Assembly: GCA_035943635.1 (NCBI GenBank)
Contig: DASZBX010000079.1
Location: forward strand, 1-64,000
DNA: 64,000 nt
Source: DASZBX01 sp035943635
GTDB taxonomy: Bacteria; Actinomycetota; Actinomycetes; Streptomycetales; Catenulisporaceae
Reading direction: 5' to 3'
In this document: piece by piece, positions 26,063 to 34,394 of the stretch
How positions within the stretch are numbered: the first letter of the stretch is position 1
How the letters are laid out: every line of letters begins with the position of its first letter
Translations under genes and position numbers: made by a program
Notes under the pieces: generated by a model
Told to the model about the DNA's origin: nothing
Databases searched by the model: none
Seen by the model: the letters and a program-made list of their open reading frames with translations, nothing else

Positions 26063-26589
26063 CGGCCGGCCTCGGCCTTCTGGTCGGCGACCTGCTTGAG
26101 CAGGGCGTCGGTGTCCTCCAGCGGTCCGGCCTCGGTCTGCAGCACGACCTTCCACTCGCCGTGCGAGCGCAGCCAGCAGGTGACGTGCACGAAGGTGATC
26201 TGGTTGTCCGGCGCGTCGAACTTGACCACTTCGAGGATCTGGCCGCAGACGCAGTTCTGCACCACCGTCTTGATCGGCGTGACGGTCAGCGTCCACAGCG
26301 GCTCGTCGAAGTACATCTTCAGGATCCGGCCCCACGCGTCCCGGTTCATCCCCACGGTGCCGTCCGCGCCGAGCCCGGTCGCGTTGGCGTCGTAGAAGAA
26401 GTCGATGAAACCCTGGTAGTCGCGCTGGCCGAAGGCCTTGTCGAAGCCCTCGCCCGCGGCCTCCAGCTCGGCCACGCAGCGCGCGCAGCCGGCGTCGCCG
26501 GCGTGCCCGGCCGTGAACGCGACACCGGGTGCGGCCTCGCCCTCCAGCACTGCGCCGTCCGGGTCGACCGTCGCCAATTTCTCCCGCAT
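26059..26589 (-). CDS. NTF2-like/SnoaL-type protein
   Basis: The 176-aa protein has an NTF2-like fold at about residues 45-165 (GFDKAFGQRDYQGFIDFFYD, VGMNRDAWGRILKMYF, ITFVHVTCWLRSHGEWKVVL), in the style of DUF4440/SnoaL-like proteins. The N-terminal segment carries a CARC pair and a further CVCG pair follows, which is unusual. Relatives in secondary-metabolite clusters are cyclases, dehydratases or binding scaffolds. The role here is not known. The ATG at 26589 has AAGGAG upstream. The last bases overlap the NRPS start. Confidence 0.75.
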   Translation of the reverse strand: MREKLATVDPDGAVLEGEAAPGVAFTAGHAGDAGCARCVAELEAAGEGFDKAFGQRDYQGFIDFFYDANATGLGADGTVGMNRDAWGRILKMYFDEPLWTLTVTPIKTVVQNCVCGQILEVVKFDAPDNQITFVHVTCWLRSHGEWKVVLQTEAGPLEDTDALLKQVADQKAEAGR

Positions 26590-26630
26590 TGCTCTCTCCT
26601 TAAGTCCTTCGGCTGAACGTCTGTCAGTTG

Positions 26631-27140
26631 TCAGTGGATGGTCTGGGGTTCGTCGGCGAACGCCGGCCGGGCCGGGTACGCCATCAGCAGCAGCCGCCCG
26701 CCGGGGTCGGTCGGGTCGGGGATCGTCCCGGTCCGCGCCAGTCCCTCGGACTCGTACAGGGCACGGCCCCGGGCGTTGTCCGGCTTGACGTCGAGCCAGA
26801 GCCCGGTCGCGCAGTGCCACCGGTACGCGCGGGCCACCGCGGCCCGGAACAGCGCCCGGCCGTGCCCGCCGCCCCGGTGTGCTCCGGAGAGCACGATCCG
26901 GCGCAGCTCGATCAGGCCGCCGCCGTCCCGCAGCCCGGCCAGGAGCACGAAGCCGACGATCGCGGCACCGGAGTCCGGGGGGCCGAGCTCTCCGACGATG
27001 TGCTCCTGGTCCGGGTCGGCCAGGGCGCGTCGGTGGAAGCCGAGCCCGGTCGTGCCCAGGTACCGGGCGGTGTCCGGTCCGGTCTCCAGCGCCACCAGGG
27101 TTTCCAGGTCGTGCGCGGTCGCCGGCCGCGTGCGCAGCAT
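26631..27140 (-). CDS. GNAT-family N-acetyltransferase
   Basis: The 169-aa protein is a GNAT enzyme: N-terminal LRTRPATAHDLETLVALE, central LRRIVLSGAHRGGGHGRALF (the acetyl-CoA pyrophosphate loop, R/Q-x-x-G-x-G/A pattern, near residues 88-96) and C-terminal DNARGRALYESEGL. It transfers an acyl group from CoA to an amine. In this operon a free amine of diaminopropionate is the obvious candidate, perhaps for protection or self-resistance, but that is inference. The ATG at 27140 is chosen because the domain begins there; the longer frame upstream runs antisense-like through the oxygenase gene. It lies 14 bp after the oxygenase gene. Confidence 0.88.
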   Translation of the reverse strand: MLRTRPATAHDLETLVALETGPDTARYLGTTGLGFHRRALADPDQEHIVGELGPPDSGAAIVGFVLLAGLRDGGGLIELRRIVLSGAHRGGGHGRALFRAAVARAYRWHCATGLWLDVKPDNARGRALYESEGLARTGTIPDPTDPGGRLLLMAYPARPAFADEPQTIH

Positions 27141-27154
27141 CGCCTGCCGCGCCG

Positions 27155-28111
27155 CTAGGCCTCGGCCGGCGCGTCGGACGCCTCGGCCATGGCGATCGCG
27201 ATCCGGCGCGGGCCGGTGTACGGCTCGCGGCCGTGCGCCGTCAGCATGTTGTCGACGACCACGAGGTCCTCGCGCTGCCAGTCGAACCGCAGCCGGGCCG
27301 CCAGGTACGCCTCGCGCAGGTGCTTGGTCACGTCGTCCGGGATCCGGCCGCCGTCGCCGTAGTAGGTGTTGGTCGGCAGGCCGTCCTCGCCGAACATGTC
27401 CAGCATCTCCTCGCGGTACACCGCGGGCAGCGTGTTGACGTGGAAGAACGTGGCGTGGTTGAACCAGACCGACTCGCCGGTCACCGGGTGCTTGTGGATC
27501 GGCTCGCGGACCGCCTTGGTGCGCAGCCCGGTCTTGCCGATCCACTCCACCTCGATGCCCTGCGCCGCGCAGTACCGCTCCACCTGCGAGCGGTCCTCGG
27601 TGTCGTAGAAGTACTGCCAGCCGCCGCCCATGTCGCCGAACGTGCGCACGTACATCCACTTGCGCCGGACGAACTCCTCGACCACCTCGGGCGCGATGTT
27701 CTCGTACACCCGGCGCACGTCCGCGAACGGCGTGGCGCCCTGGGTCAGCGACGGCTCGACGCAGTAGAAGTAGACCTTCAGCGGCCAGTGCGCCTGGTAG
27801 GAGCACTCGTTGTGCAGGAAGATCTCCTCGGTCTCCGGGTAGTCCGTCGACGTGAACACCTTGCCGGACAGGTTCGTCCGCGGCGAGGAGCGCTCGGTGT
27901 AGTCCAGCGGCGGGCCGGACAGCGCCTCCACGACGGTGTTCAGGCCCGCCGGGCCGCCCACCTCGAAGCCGCGGAACAGCACCGCGCCGGCCGAGCCGAT
28001 CAGCTCGCGGATCCGCGCGCGCTGCGCGCCGATCGCCTCGAGGATCGTCTCCCCGCCGTCGGGTTCGATCACCGCCGGCAGTGCGAGGCCGGGCATCTTC
28101 GATATCTGCAT
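27155..28111 (-). CDS. TauD/TfdA-family Fe(II)/2-oxoglutarate dioxygenase (SyrP-like)
   Basis: The 318-aa protein matches the SyrP branch of TauD dioxygenases. The proximal iron ligands lie in FLHNECSY (His-x-Glu), and the distal His and 2-oxoglutarate-binding Arg lie in MLTAHGREPYTGPRRI. SyrP-type enzymes hydroxylate carbon atoms of amino acids, often while bound to an NRPS carrier protein. With sbnA/sbnB and an A-T didomain in the same operon, beta-hydroxylation of carrier-bound diaminopropionate is a reasonable inference. The ATG at 28111 sits very close to its AAGAAGG; an ATG at 28096 is an alternative. It is 46 bp after the SbnA-like gene. Confidence 0.9.
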   Translation of the reverse strand: MQISKMPGLALPAVIEPDGGETILEAIGAQRARIRELIGSAGAVLFRGFEVGGPAGLNTVVEALSGPPLDYTERSSPRTNLSGKVFTSTDYPETEEIFLHNECSYQAHWPLKVYFYCVEPSLTQGATPFADVRRVYENIAPEVVEEFVRRKWMYVRTFGDMGGGWQYFYDTEDRSQVERYCAAQGIEVEWIGKTGLRTKAVREPIHKHPVTGESVWFNHATFFHVNTLPAVYREEMLDMFGEDGLPTNTYYGDGGRIPDDVTKHLREAYLAARLRFDWQREDLVVVDNMLTAHGREPYTGPRRIAIAMAEASDAPAEA

Positions 28112-28157
28112 CCTTCTTCACCCTTCGCTCGGGGCTCCGCGGGGCGCGGGCCCGCGG

Positions 28158-29168
28158 CTAGCACCGGCCTGCGGCGGCTATGCCGGACTCTTTCCACAGG
28201 TAGGAGACTTCGCCGAAGTTCTGCTGGACCCATTCGTCGGAGTAGACGGTGTTCAGGTACCGCTCGCCCCGGTCCGCGAACACCAGCACGCAGTTCGCGC
28301 CGGCCGGGATCTGGTCGCGGGTCCGCTCCAGGGCCGAGACCAGGGCGCCGGAGGAACCGCCGGCCAGGATGGCCTCGCGGGCCATCAGGCGGCGGCAGCC
28401 GACCACGCAGTCGAGGTCGGAGACGTGCACGATCCCGTACGGGTCGTCGCGCTCCAGCAACGGCGAGCGGGCCGAGGCGCCGTGGCCGGGGATCAGCCGC
28501 TTGCGGCTCTCGTCGCCGAAGATCGCGCTGCCCACCGCGTCGACCGCGATGACCCGGGTGGACATCTCGTTGTCCCGCACGTAGTCGAGCACCCCGGTCA
28601 GGGTGCCGCACGTGCTGGTGGCGCAGAAGATGTAGTCCAGCGGCCCGGGCAGGGCCTCGACGATCTCCTGCATGGTGATCCGGTGCGCGCCCGGGTTCAG
28701 CGGGTTCGCGTACTGGTTGGGCCAGTACGCGTGCGGCACGCGGGCCAGCAGCTCCTGCACCCGCTGGAGCCGCAGCGGCAGGAACTCCCCGGTCTTCGGA
28801 TCCGGTTCGGGGATCAGCTCGATCTCGGCCTGGAACGCGCGCAGGATGGCCAGGTTCTGCTGGGTGGTCTTCGCGTCGACCACGCAGATGAACCGCAGAC
28901 CGTAGTACCGGCAGATCTGCGCGATACCGACGGCCAGGTTGCCGGAGCTGGACTCGACCACCGTCGACTGCCGCGGGACCAGTTCGCCGGAGCGGACCTT
29001 GGCCAGCAGCATGTTGAGGGCGGTGCGGTCCTTGATGCTCCCGCCGGGATTGGCGAACTCCAGCTTGCCGAACACCCGCGCCGGGATGTCCCGGAGCAGG
29101 CCGTCGAGCTCGACCAGCGGGGTGTCCCCGATGCACCCGAGGATGCTCTGTTTGGTCCGATCGGACAC
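28158..29168 (-). CDS. sbnA: SbnA-like 2,3-diaminopropionate biosynthesis protein (PLP synthase)
   Basis: The 336-aa protein is a cysteine-synthase-fold PLP enzyme. The PLP lysine is in NPGGSIKDRTAL near residue 43, and SSSGNLAVG and STCGTLTGV are the substrate and phosphate loops. SbnA condenses O-phospho-L-serine with L-glutamate to N-(2-amino-2-carboxyethyl)-L-glutamate, which SbnB then oxidises to L-2,3-diaminopropionate. The start is taken as GTG at 29168, since AAAGGGG precedes it; a longer ATG frame to 29219 adds residues unlike the family. It is the first gene of the leftward operon, and a putative SARP box lies just upstream. Confidence 0.92.
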   Translation of the reverse strand: MSDRTKQSILGCIGDTPLVELDGLLRDIPARVFGKLEFANPGGSIKDRTALNMLLAKVRSGELVPRQSTVVESSSGNLAVGIAQICRYYGLRFICVVDAKTTQQNLAILRAFQAEIELIPEPDPKTGEFLPLRLQRVQELLARVPHAYWPNQYANPLNPGAHRITMQEIVEALPGPLDYIFCATSTCGTLTGVLDYVRDNEMSTRVIAVDAVGSAIFGDESRKRLIPGHGASARSPLLERDDPYGIVHVSDLDCVVGCRRLMAREAILAGGSSGALVSALERTRDQIPAGANCVLVFADRGERYLNTVYSDEWVQQNFGEVSYLWKESGIAAAGRC

Positions 29169-29224
29169 GTCGGTATCCCCTTTCTCGCCTCTGGGATGAC
29201 GCCGCCAAGTCTGTGCCAAGGGGT

Positions 29225-29242
29225 CTTGAGTCGGCCTTGATC
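29225..29242 (-). promoter_or_regulatory. Candidate SARP-binding direct repeat before the leftward operon
   Basis: Read on the minus strand, the site is GATCAAG-GCCG-ACTCAAG: two TCAAG heptamers with starts 11 bp apart, one helical turn, which is the spacing SARP activators use. A possible -10 (CAGACT) lies shortly downstream towards sbnA. The inverted partner at 29300-29317 faces the opposite gene. Confidence 0.55.
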
Positions 29243-29299
29243 TGGTCTTCTGGCCGGTGGGGGCCGTGCGGCCGTCTTCCGGGGCCGGCCCGGGCCGCG

Positions 29300-29317
29300 T
29301 CCCAAGCCCGACTCAAG
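29300..29317 (+). promoter_or_regulatory. Candidate SARP-binding direct repeat before the rightward KS-ACP gene
   Basis: On the plus strand the site reads TCCCAAG-CCCG-ACTCAAG, again with an 11-bp period and the same spacer style as the box for the leftward operon. A -10-like TAGCGT follows about 10 bp later. The arrangement fits SARP activators, which bind direct heptamers overlapping the -35 region. Confidence 0.55.
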
Positions 29318-29379
29318 AGCCGGCGCCTAGCGTTTCGGGCGGACGGGTCACCGGGAGCGGACTAATTCGAGGATGTGCC

Positions 29380-31758
29380 GTGGAACCAACGATGCGAGAA
29401 CTGCTGACAGAACAGCTCCGGTTGTCCCGGCAGCTGCGGGCCAGGGTGCGGGAGCTGGAGGCCGGGCAGGGCGGGCCGCTGGCCGTGGTCGGCATGGCGC
29501 TTCGCTTCCCGGGCGGGCTGCGCAGCCCGGAGGAGTACTGGGACTTCCTGACCGGCGGCGGCGACGCCTACACCGAGATCCCGGCCGACCGGCCGGGGCT
29601 GGCCTCGGTGTACGACGCCGAGGTCGGCCGGCCCGGGTACTCGTACGTGAAGAAGGCCGGGTTCCTGGACCGGGTGGCCGAGTTCGACGCCGACTTCTTC
29701 GGCGTCTCGGCCCGCGAGGCCGAGGCGCTGGACCCGCAGCAGCGGCTGCTGCTGGAGACCTCCTGGGAGGCGCTGGAGCGGGCCGGGATCGCGGCCCGGC
29801 GGGAGGACCGGCTGGACGTCGGCGTATTCGTCGGCATGATGACCGCGGAGTACACCGACCGGCTCGCGGCCGGCGCCCTGGACCGGCTCGACCCCTACTA
29901 CGGCACCGGCGGCGGGCACTGCTTCGCGGCCGGGCGGATCAGCTACACCCTGGGCCTGGGCGGGCCCGCCCTGACCCTGGACACCGCGTGCTCCTCCTCG
30001 CTGGTCGCGCTGCACTCGGCGGCGCGCAGCCTGCGGGCCCGGGAGTGCCGGTACGCCGTCGTGGGCGGCGCGAACCTGGTGTTCTCCCCGCAGCTGATGG
30101 TGTCGCTGTGCCAGAGCCGGGCCCTGGCGCCGGACGGCCGGTGCAAACCGTTCGCGGCCTCGGCCGACGGCTACGGCCGCGGCGAGGGCGTCGCGGCCGT
30201 GGTGCTGGCCCGGCTGGACGACGCCCTGGCCGAGGGCCTGCCGGTGGCCGCCGTGCTGCGCGGCAGCGCGGTCAACCACGACGGCGCCGCCTCGGGGCTG
30301 ACCGTGCCGAGCGGTCCCGCGCAGCAGGAGGTGATCCGGGCCGCGCTGCGCGACGCGGACCTGTCCCCGGCCGACGTGTCGTACGTGGAGGCGCACGGCA
30401 CCGGCACCTCACTCGGGGACCCGATCGAGGCCGCCGCGCTGGATGCGGTCTACGGGGCCGGGCGGCCCGCGGCGGCCGGGCCGCTGCTGATGGCCAGCGT
30501 GAAGGCGCGCCTGGGCCACCTGGAGGCGGCCGCGGGTATGGCCGGCCTGATCAAGGTGGTGCTGATGCTCCAGCACGGCGCGGTGCCGGCCGGGATGGAC
30601 GCCGGCACCGGTCCGCTGAACCCGCTGATCCCGTGGCAGAACAAGCGTCTGGCCGTCCCGGAGCGCACGACCGCGTGGACCGGGCCCGACCGGGTCGCGG
30701 CGGTCAGCGCCTTCGGGCTCAGCGGGACCAACGCGCACGCGCTGTTCCAGGCGTCCGACCCGGCGCCCGGGCCGGCCGAGCCCGTTGCGGCCCGGCCGGA
30801 GCTGCTCGTGCTGTCGGCCCGCACCGAACCGGCTCTGCACGCGCTCGCCGCCGCGGTCAGCACCCACCTGTTCCGGGCCGACCCGGACCGCGTGGCCGAG
30901 GTGTGCCACACCCTGCGGGTCGGCCGGGTCGCGATGCCGTGGCGGCTCGCGGTGGTCGGCGACTGCACCACCGACCTGGCCCGGAAGGTGAGCCTCGCGA
31001 TCGACGAGGTGGCCCGGCCGAGGCGCCCGGCCGGACCGGTCGAGCTCGTGGCCGGCCCGTCCGCCGAGGGCTCGGCCGAGCTGGCCCGGCTGGTCGCGGC
31101 GTGCGCGGCCGGCCTGCCGTCGCTCGACGTCCCCGGGGTCGCGCTCGACCGCGACCCGGTGCGCTGGCTGGCCGGCGCGCTCGGGCAGCTGGGCGTCACG
31201 GTGCAGATCCGGCCGGACTCGGCCGCGGCCGACCCGGTCGCCCTGGTGTACGGAGACCTGCGGATCCCGGTGATCCCCCCGGCGGATTCCGGCCCGCTCA
31301 CCGGCGCGTTCTTGGAGACCCTCGCGGCGCTCTACCGGGCCGGGGCCGACCTGCGGTTCGCCCCGCTGGGCGCTGCGGGCGTGCGGCGGGTGCCCGATCT
31401 GCCGACCTATCCCTTCCAGCGCAAGCGGTTCTGGATCGACGAGCCGGCCGGACCGGTCCGCGGCGCCGCCGCGCAGGGGCACCGGGAGACGGACGGCGAG
31501 GACGTGGCCGGCTTCCTGCTGCACGAACTGGCCGAGGTGCTGCGGGCGGATCAGGACCCGGACCTGCGCTCGACCTTCGCCGAGCTCGGCGGCGACTCGT
31601 TCACCGCGATGCTGTTCGTCAAGAGCGTCGAGGACCGCTACGGGATCGAGGACCTGTCCGCCGGTTTCGCCGTGGACGAGCCGCTCGGCGCGCTGCTGGA
31701 CCTGATGGCCGAGCGGATCGGCGCCGGGCAGCCCGCGCAGAGCGCGGCCGCCGGATGA
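29380..31758 (+). CDS. AT-less type I polyketide synthase protein: KS-[AT remnant]-ACP
   Basis: The 792-aa protein opens with a docking coiled coil (about residues 5-27, MRELLTEQLRLSRQLRARV). A KS follows (about 31-450; DTACSSS, EAHGTGT, and KARLGH in which the usual Asn of K-x-N-x-G-H is Arg). Residues about 455-690 keep the flanks of an AT region (LSARTEPALHALAAA at one end, LPTYPFQRKRFW at the other) but no GHSxG motif and far too few residues for an AT, so the catalytic core is missing. A carrier domain (FAELGGDSFTAM, near 735) ends the protein. It would add one unit without reduction, loaded in trans. GTG at 29380 is preferred for its GAGGA 6 bp upstream; ATG at 29392 is an alternative. 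The stop overlaps the thioesterase start. Confidence 0.9.
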   Translation: MEPTMRELLTEQLRLSRQLRARVRELEAGQGGPLAVVGMALRFPGGLRSPEEYWDFLTGGGDAYTEIPADRPGLASVYDAEVGRPGYSYVKKAGFLDRVAEFDADFFGVSAREAEALDPQQRLLLETSWEALERAGIAARREDRLDVGVFVGMMTAEYTDRLAAGALDRLDPYYGTGGGHCFAAGRISYTLGLGGPALTLDTACSSSLVALHSAARSLRARECRYAVVGGANLVFSPQLMVSLCQSRALAPDGRCKPFAASADGYGRGEGVAAVVLARLDDALAEGLPVAAVLRGSAVNHDGAASGLTVPSGPAQQEVIRAALRDADLSPADVSYVEAHGTGTSLGDPIEAAALDAVYGAGRPAAAGPLLMASVKARLGHLEAAAGMAGLIKVVLMLQHGAVPAGMDAGTGPLNPLIPWQNKRLAVPERTTAWTGPDRVAAVSAFGLSGTNAHALFQASDPAPGPAEPVAARPELLVLSARTEPALHALAAAVSTHLFRADPDRVAEVCHTLRVGRVAMPWRLAVVGDCTTDLARKVSLAIDEVARPRRPAGPVELVAGPSAEGSAELARLVAACAAGLPSLDVPGVALDRDPVRWLAGALGQLGVTVQIRPDSAAADPVALVYGDLRIPVIPPADSGPLTGAFLETLAALYRAGADLRFAPLGAAGVRRVPDLPTYPFQRKRFWIDEPAGPVRGAAAQGHRETDGEDVAGFLLHELAEVLRADQDPDLRSTFAELGGDSFTAMLFVKSVEDRYGIEDLSAGFAVDEPLGALLDLMAERIGAGQPAQSAAAG

Positions 31759-32540
31759 GCCCGTTCCTGCGGCCCCGCCCGGTGAGCGATCCGCTGGTCC
31801 GGCTGTTCGTCTTCCACCACGCCGGCGGCTCGGCGTCCGCGTACCATCCGCTGGCCGGCGCGCTGCCGGCCGACTGGGAGGTGGTGCTGGTCGATCTGCC
31901 GGGGCACGGGCGGCGGCACGCCGAGCCGCCGGTGCCCGACATGGCCCGCCTGGTCGACGTGGTGGCCCGGGAGGTGGCCCCGCACGCGGTGGCCGACCAG
32001 GCCCCGTACGCGTTGTTCGGCCACAGCATGGGCGCGGTGGTCGCGGCCGAGGTGGGCCGCCGGCTGGCCGAGGGGTTCCGGCCGCCGGCCTGGGTCGGCG
32101 TGTCCGGACGGTCCGCGCCGCTGGCCGAGCGGCCGGCCGCGCTGTGGTCCGAGCTGTCCGACGCGCAGCTGTCCACGGTCCTGCTGGACCTGGGCGGCAT
32201 CCCGGCCTGGATCCGCGGGGAGCCGGACCTGTTCGAGCGGTTCCTGCGGCTGGCCCGCGCGGATCTGGAGGCCCTGGGCACCTGCACGGTGGACCCGGAC
32301 CGGACCAGGCTGCCCTGCCCGCTGACCGCGTTCGGCGGCCTGACCGACCGGTCGGCGCCGCCGTCCAGCCTGCCCGCCTGGAAACACGAGACGGCCGAGC
32401 AGTACCGCCAGTGCTTCCTTCCCGGCGGGCACTTCTACTTCCTCGGCGCGTTCCCGGCCCTCGCCGGGGAGATCCGCTACGAGGTGCGCTCGGCGCTCGG
32501 CCGGGCGTCGGCCGCCGTGTACGACGCGCGGCCGGTCTGA
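31755..32540 (+). CDS. Type II thioesterase (alpha/beta hydrolase)
   Basis: The 261-aa protein has the type II thioesterase signature: FHHAGGSASAYHPLAGALP near the N-terminus, nucleophile motif FGHSMGA near residue 90, and late His in LPGGHFYF. These enzymes remove stalled or wrong acyl groups from carrier proteins; some also release the product. No integrated TE domain is present on any PKS here, so this one might take part in release. The ATG overlaps the KS-ACP stop (ATGA), so the two are co-translated. Confidence 0.93.
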   Translation: MSPFLRPRPVSDPLVRLFVFHHAGGSASAYHPLAGALPADWEVVLVDLPGHGRRHAEPPVPDMARLVDVVAREVAPHAVADQAPYALFGHSMGAVVAAEVGRRLAEGFRPPAWVGVSGRSAPLAERPAALWSELSDAQLSTVLLDLGGIPAWIRGEPDLFERFLRLARADLEALGTCTVDPDRTRLPCPLTAFGGLTDRSAPPSSLPAWKHETAEQYRQCFLPGGHFYFLGAFPALAGEIRYEVRSALGRASAAVYDARPV

Positions 32541-33016
32541 GGATCCGCGGGATCCCGCGGGGCACGCGACGGCCGGCCCGAGGTGTCGACGACCTCGGCC
32601 GGCCGCGGGGGTGGAACTTCCATGTCAGAGCGCTGAGTGCGCATGCCGGTGTAGCGAATCCGGCGTGGGACGGAGCGCAACCCCCTCCCGGCGCACACCC
32701 CCGGGTGAGACGGCTCTCCCCGCACGGGAATCGGCCTCCCGCCACCGCGTTCCGGCCGGGCCCCGGCGGGTGGCATGTGTTTGTCACGGCTCGAATATGA
32801 GTTCATACGGGGTGGCATGATCCCGTCACTGGCATACACAGGGGTCTGCGAGACAGAATCGAATAGGGGTGCGAAGGGGATGTCGCCTGCCGCTGGGACG
32901 GGCGAACACCGGCTGGCCGCCCGACCACCGCAAACGCATCCTGCCGCATGTGTCGACCACGCGACGGATTCGCGAGGCATACCTACCTGTGAACACTCTG
33001 ACGGAAGCAGACAGGC
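32541..33016. other. Intergenic region between thioesterase and SARP genes
   Basis: It holds a terminator-like hairpin near its left end and the upstream region of the SARP gene. Small frames on either strand lack good starts and motifs. No clear SARP-type 11-bp repeat was seen here. Confidence 0.5.
32571..32604 (+). terminator. Hairpin terminator after the KS-ACP/thioesterase pair
   Basis: GGCCGGCCCGAGGT (32571-32584) pairs with ACCTCGGCCGGCC (32592-32604) with one bulged base around a 7-nt loop, 30 bp after the thioesterase stop. There is no T tract. Confidence 0.55.
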
Positions 33017-33862
33017 ATGAGAATTGACCTGATGGGACCGGTCTCCGCACACATCGACGGCGTCCGGATCGCACCGAGCGCCGCGAAACCGTGCCAGGTT
33101 CTCGCCCTCCTGGCCCTCAACTGCGATCGCGTGGTCTCGAAATCAACGCTCTTCTACGAACTGTGGGCGGGCAGCCCGCCCTCCAGCGCCACGAACACGC
33201 TGCAGACCTACATCCACCAGCTGCGCCGCCTGATCGACCGGGCGCTGGGCCCGGACGCCGCCTACACCTCGCGGGATGTGCTCGCCACCGAGCGCGGCGG
33301 ATACGCGCTGCGGCTGTACGGCGGCGACACCGACGTGCGCGAGTTCCAGCGCCTGGCCGCGGTCGGCGGCGCGGCGTTCGAGGCGGGCGACCTGTACGAC
33401 GCGAGCACGCTGCTGGGGCGGGCGCTGGCGCTGTGGCGGGGCCCGTTCCTGGCTGACATCCAGGTCGGCCCGATGCTCGCCCTGGACACGCTGACCCTGG
33501 AGGACCTGCGGATCGCCGCGCTCAACCGGCGGATCGAGGCGGACCTGCACCTGGGCCGGCACCACGAGGTGCTCGCCGAACTGCGCGGCCTGGCCTCGGA
33601 GAACCCGATCAACGAGAACTTCTCCGCGCACTACATGATCTCCCTGTACAAGGCCGGGCAGGCCTGCATCGCCCTGCAGGAGTACCAGCGCATCCGCAAC
33701 GCGCTGGCGGACGAGCTCGGCATCGAGCCCGCGCCGCGGCTGCGCCGGCTCCAGGCGGTGATCCTGAGCGGCGGCGAGCCGCTGGAGGAGAGCGGTCTGG
33801 TCGGCGCGCGGGCGGGCCGATGGGCCCCGGCCCGGCCGGTCCTCGCCCCCGAGGCCGCCTAG
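33017..33862 (+). CDS. SARP-family pathway activator
   Basis: The 281-aa protein has an OmpR-type winged helix at about residues 1-95 (MRIDLMGPVSAHIDGVRI, KPCQVLALLALNCDRVVS, TNTLQTYIHQLRRLID) and a bacterial transcriptional activation domain at about 100-245 (ALALWRGPFLADI, LHLGRHHEVLAELRGL). This is the size and layout of small SARPs such as ActII-ORF4, which switch on antibiotic clusters by binding direct heptamers with an 11-bp period. Matching repeats are found upstream of three transcription units here, so this is the likely activator of the locus. An ATG start and normal length argue it is intact. Confidence 0.93.
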   Translation: MRIDLMGPVSAHIDGVRIAPSAAKPCQVLALLALNCDRVVSKSTLFYELWAGSPPSSATNTLQTYIHQLRRLIDRALGPDAAYTSRDVLATERGGYALRLYGGDTDVREFQRLAAVGGAAFEAGDLYDASTLLGRALALWRGPFLADIQVGPMLALDTLTLEDLRIAALNRRIEADLHLGRHHEVLAELRGLASENPINENFSAHYMISLYKAGQACIALQEYQRIRNALADELGIEPAPRLRRLQAVILSGGEPLEESGLVGARAGRWAPARPVLAPEAA

Positions 33863-33967
33863 CGAGTCGGCCCGTCACGTCCGTGCGGAACCCGTCCGGG
33901 CCCCAGCTCTACGCGTCACGCGGCCCGTTGAGCGCGGGCCGCACCATTCACCGCCACGGCTTCATCC

Positions 33968-34011
33968 GGCCGCCGGCGCGGACGATCTCACGGTCGTCCG
34001 CGCCGGCGGCC
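33968..34011 (+). terminator. Strong hairpin terminator after the SARP gene
   Basis: A perfect 18-bp inverted repeat (33968-33985 with 33994-34011) encloses the 8-nt loop TCTCACGG. A smaller 8-bp hairpin at 33920-33942 precedes it. Confidence 0.7.
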
Positions 34012-34352
34012 GCCGGGCCGCTCACCGGCGAACCCGCCCCCGGCCGGGACTATCGCAGGGGTCATCTACGGGAGGAATCAGGGTTCGGACGGGCAAGACA
34101 GGGGCATGCGACGCTCCACTTCGCTGTACCGTGGGGGCGTGCGATGAAACTTCTTCAGGCCAACGGCGTTCCGGGCCCGGACCCGCCCTGACCTGGTGGA
34201 ATCATCAGCACGGGGTGTCTGGCCGGCGGGTCTGACACTGTCTCGGCCGGCCCCGGTTCCACCGCGTGCCCCACGACTCTCCCGTTCGGCGCCGCCTTCA
34301 ATTCCATATGATTGCGCACGTTTCACAGTGCCACCGGCGACAGCTGCCGGAC

Positions 34353-34376
34353 ATCGGCCGATCGGCCGATCGGCCA
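34353..34376 (+). repeat. Tandem 8-bp repeat (ATCGGCCG, three copies)
   Basis: Three head-to-tail copies of ATCGGCCG (the last ending A) lie about 20-40 bp before the response regulator start. CGGCCG and GATC parts are palindromic. The position suggests an operator or autoregulatory site, but chance expansion is possible. Confidence 0.5.
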
Positions 34377-34394
34377 GATTACATGGGGGTGTTT

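Larger units (their letters stand above)
33863..34394. other. Intergenic region between SARP and response regulator genes
   Basis: It holds a strong hairpin terminator in its left part and tandem ATCGGCCG repeats just before the response regulator. No gene with a credible start or motif was seen. Confidence 0.5.

Noticed and set aside
26631..28121. A 496-residue version of the GNAT gene starting inside the SbnA-TauD gap
   Set aside because: The first 327 residues are out-of-frame sequence of the dioxygenase gene. The GNAT domain starts at the ATG at 27140.
29225..29317. CTTGAGT and ACTCAAG as an HspR (HAIR) operator
   Set aside because: HAIR sites have a 7-bp spacer. Here the halves are about 80 bp apart, and each belongs to its own 11-bp direct repeat, which fits a SARP better.
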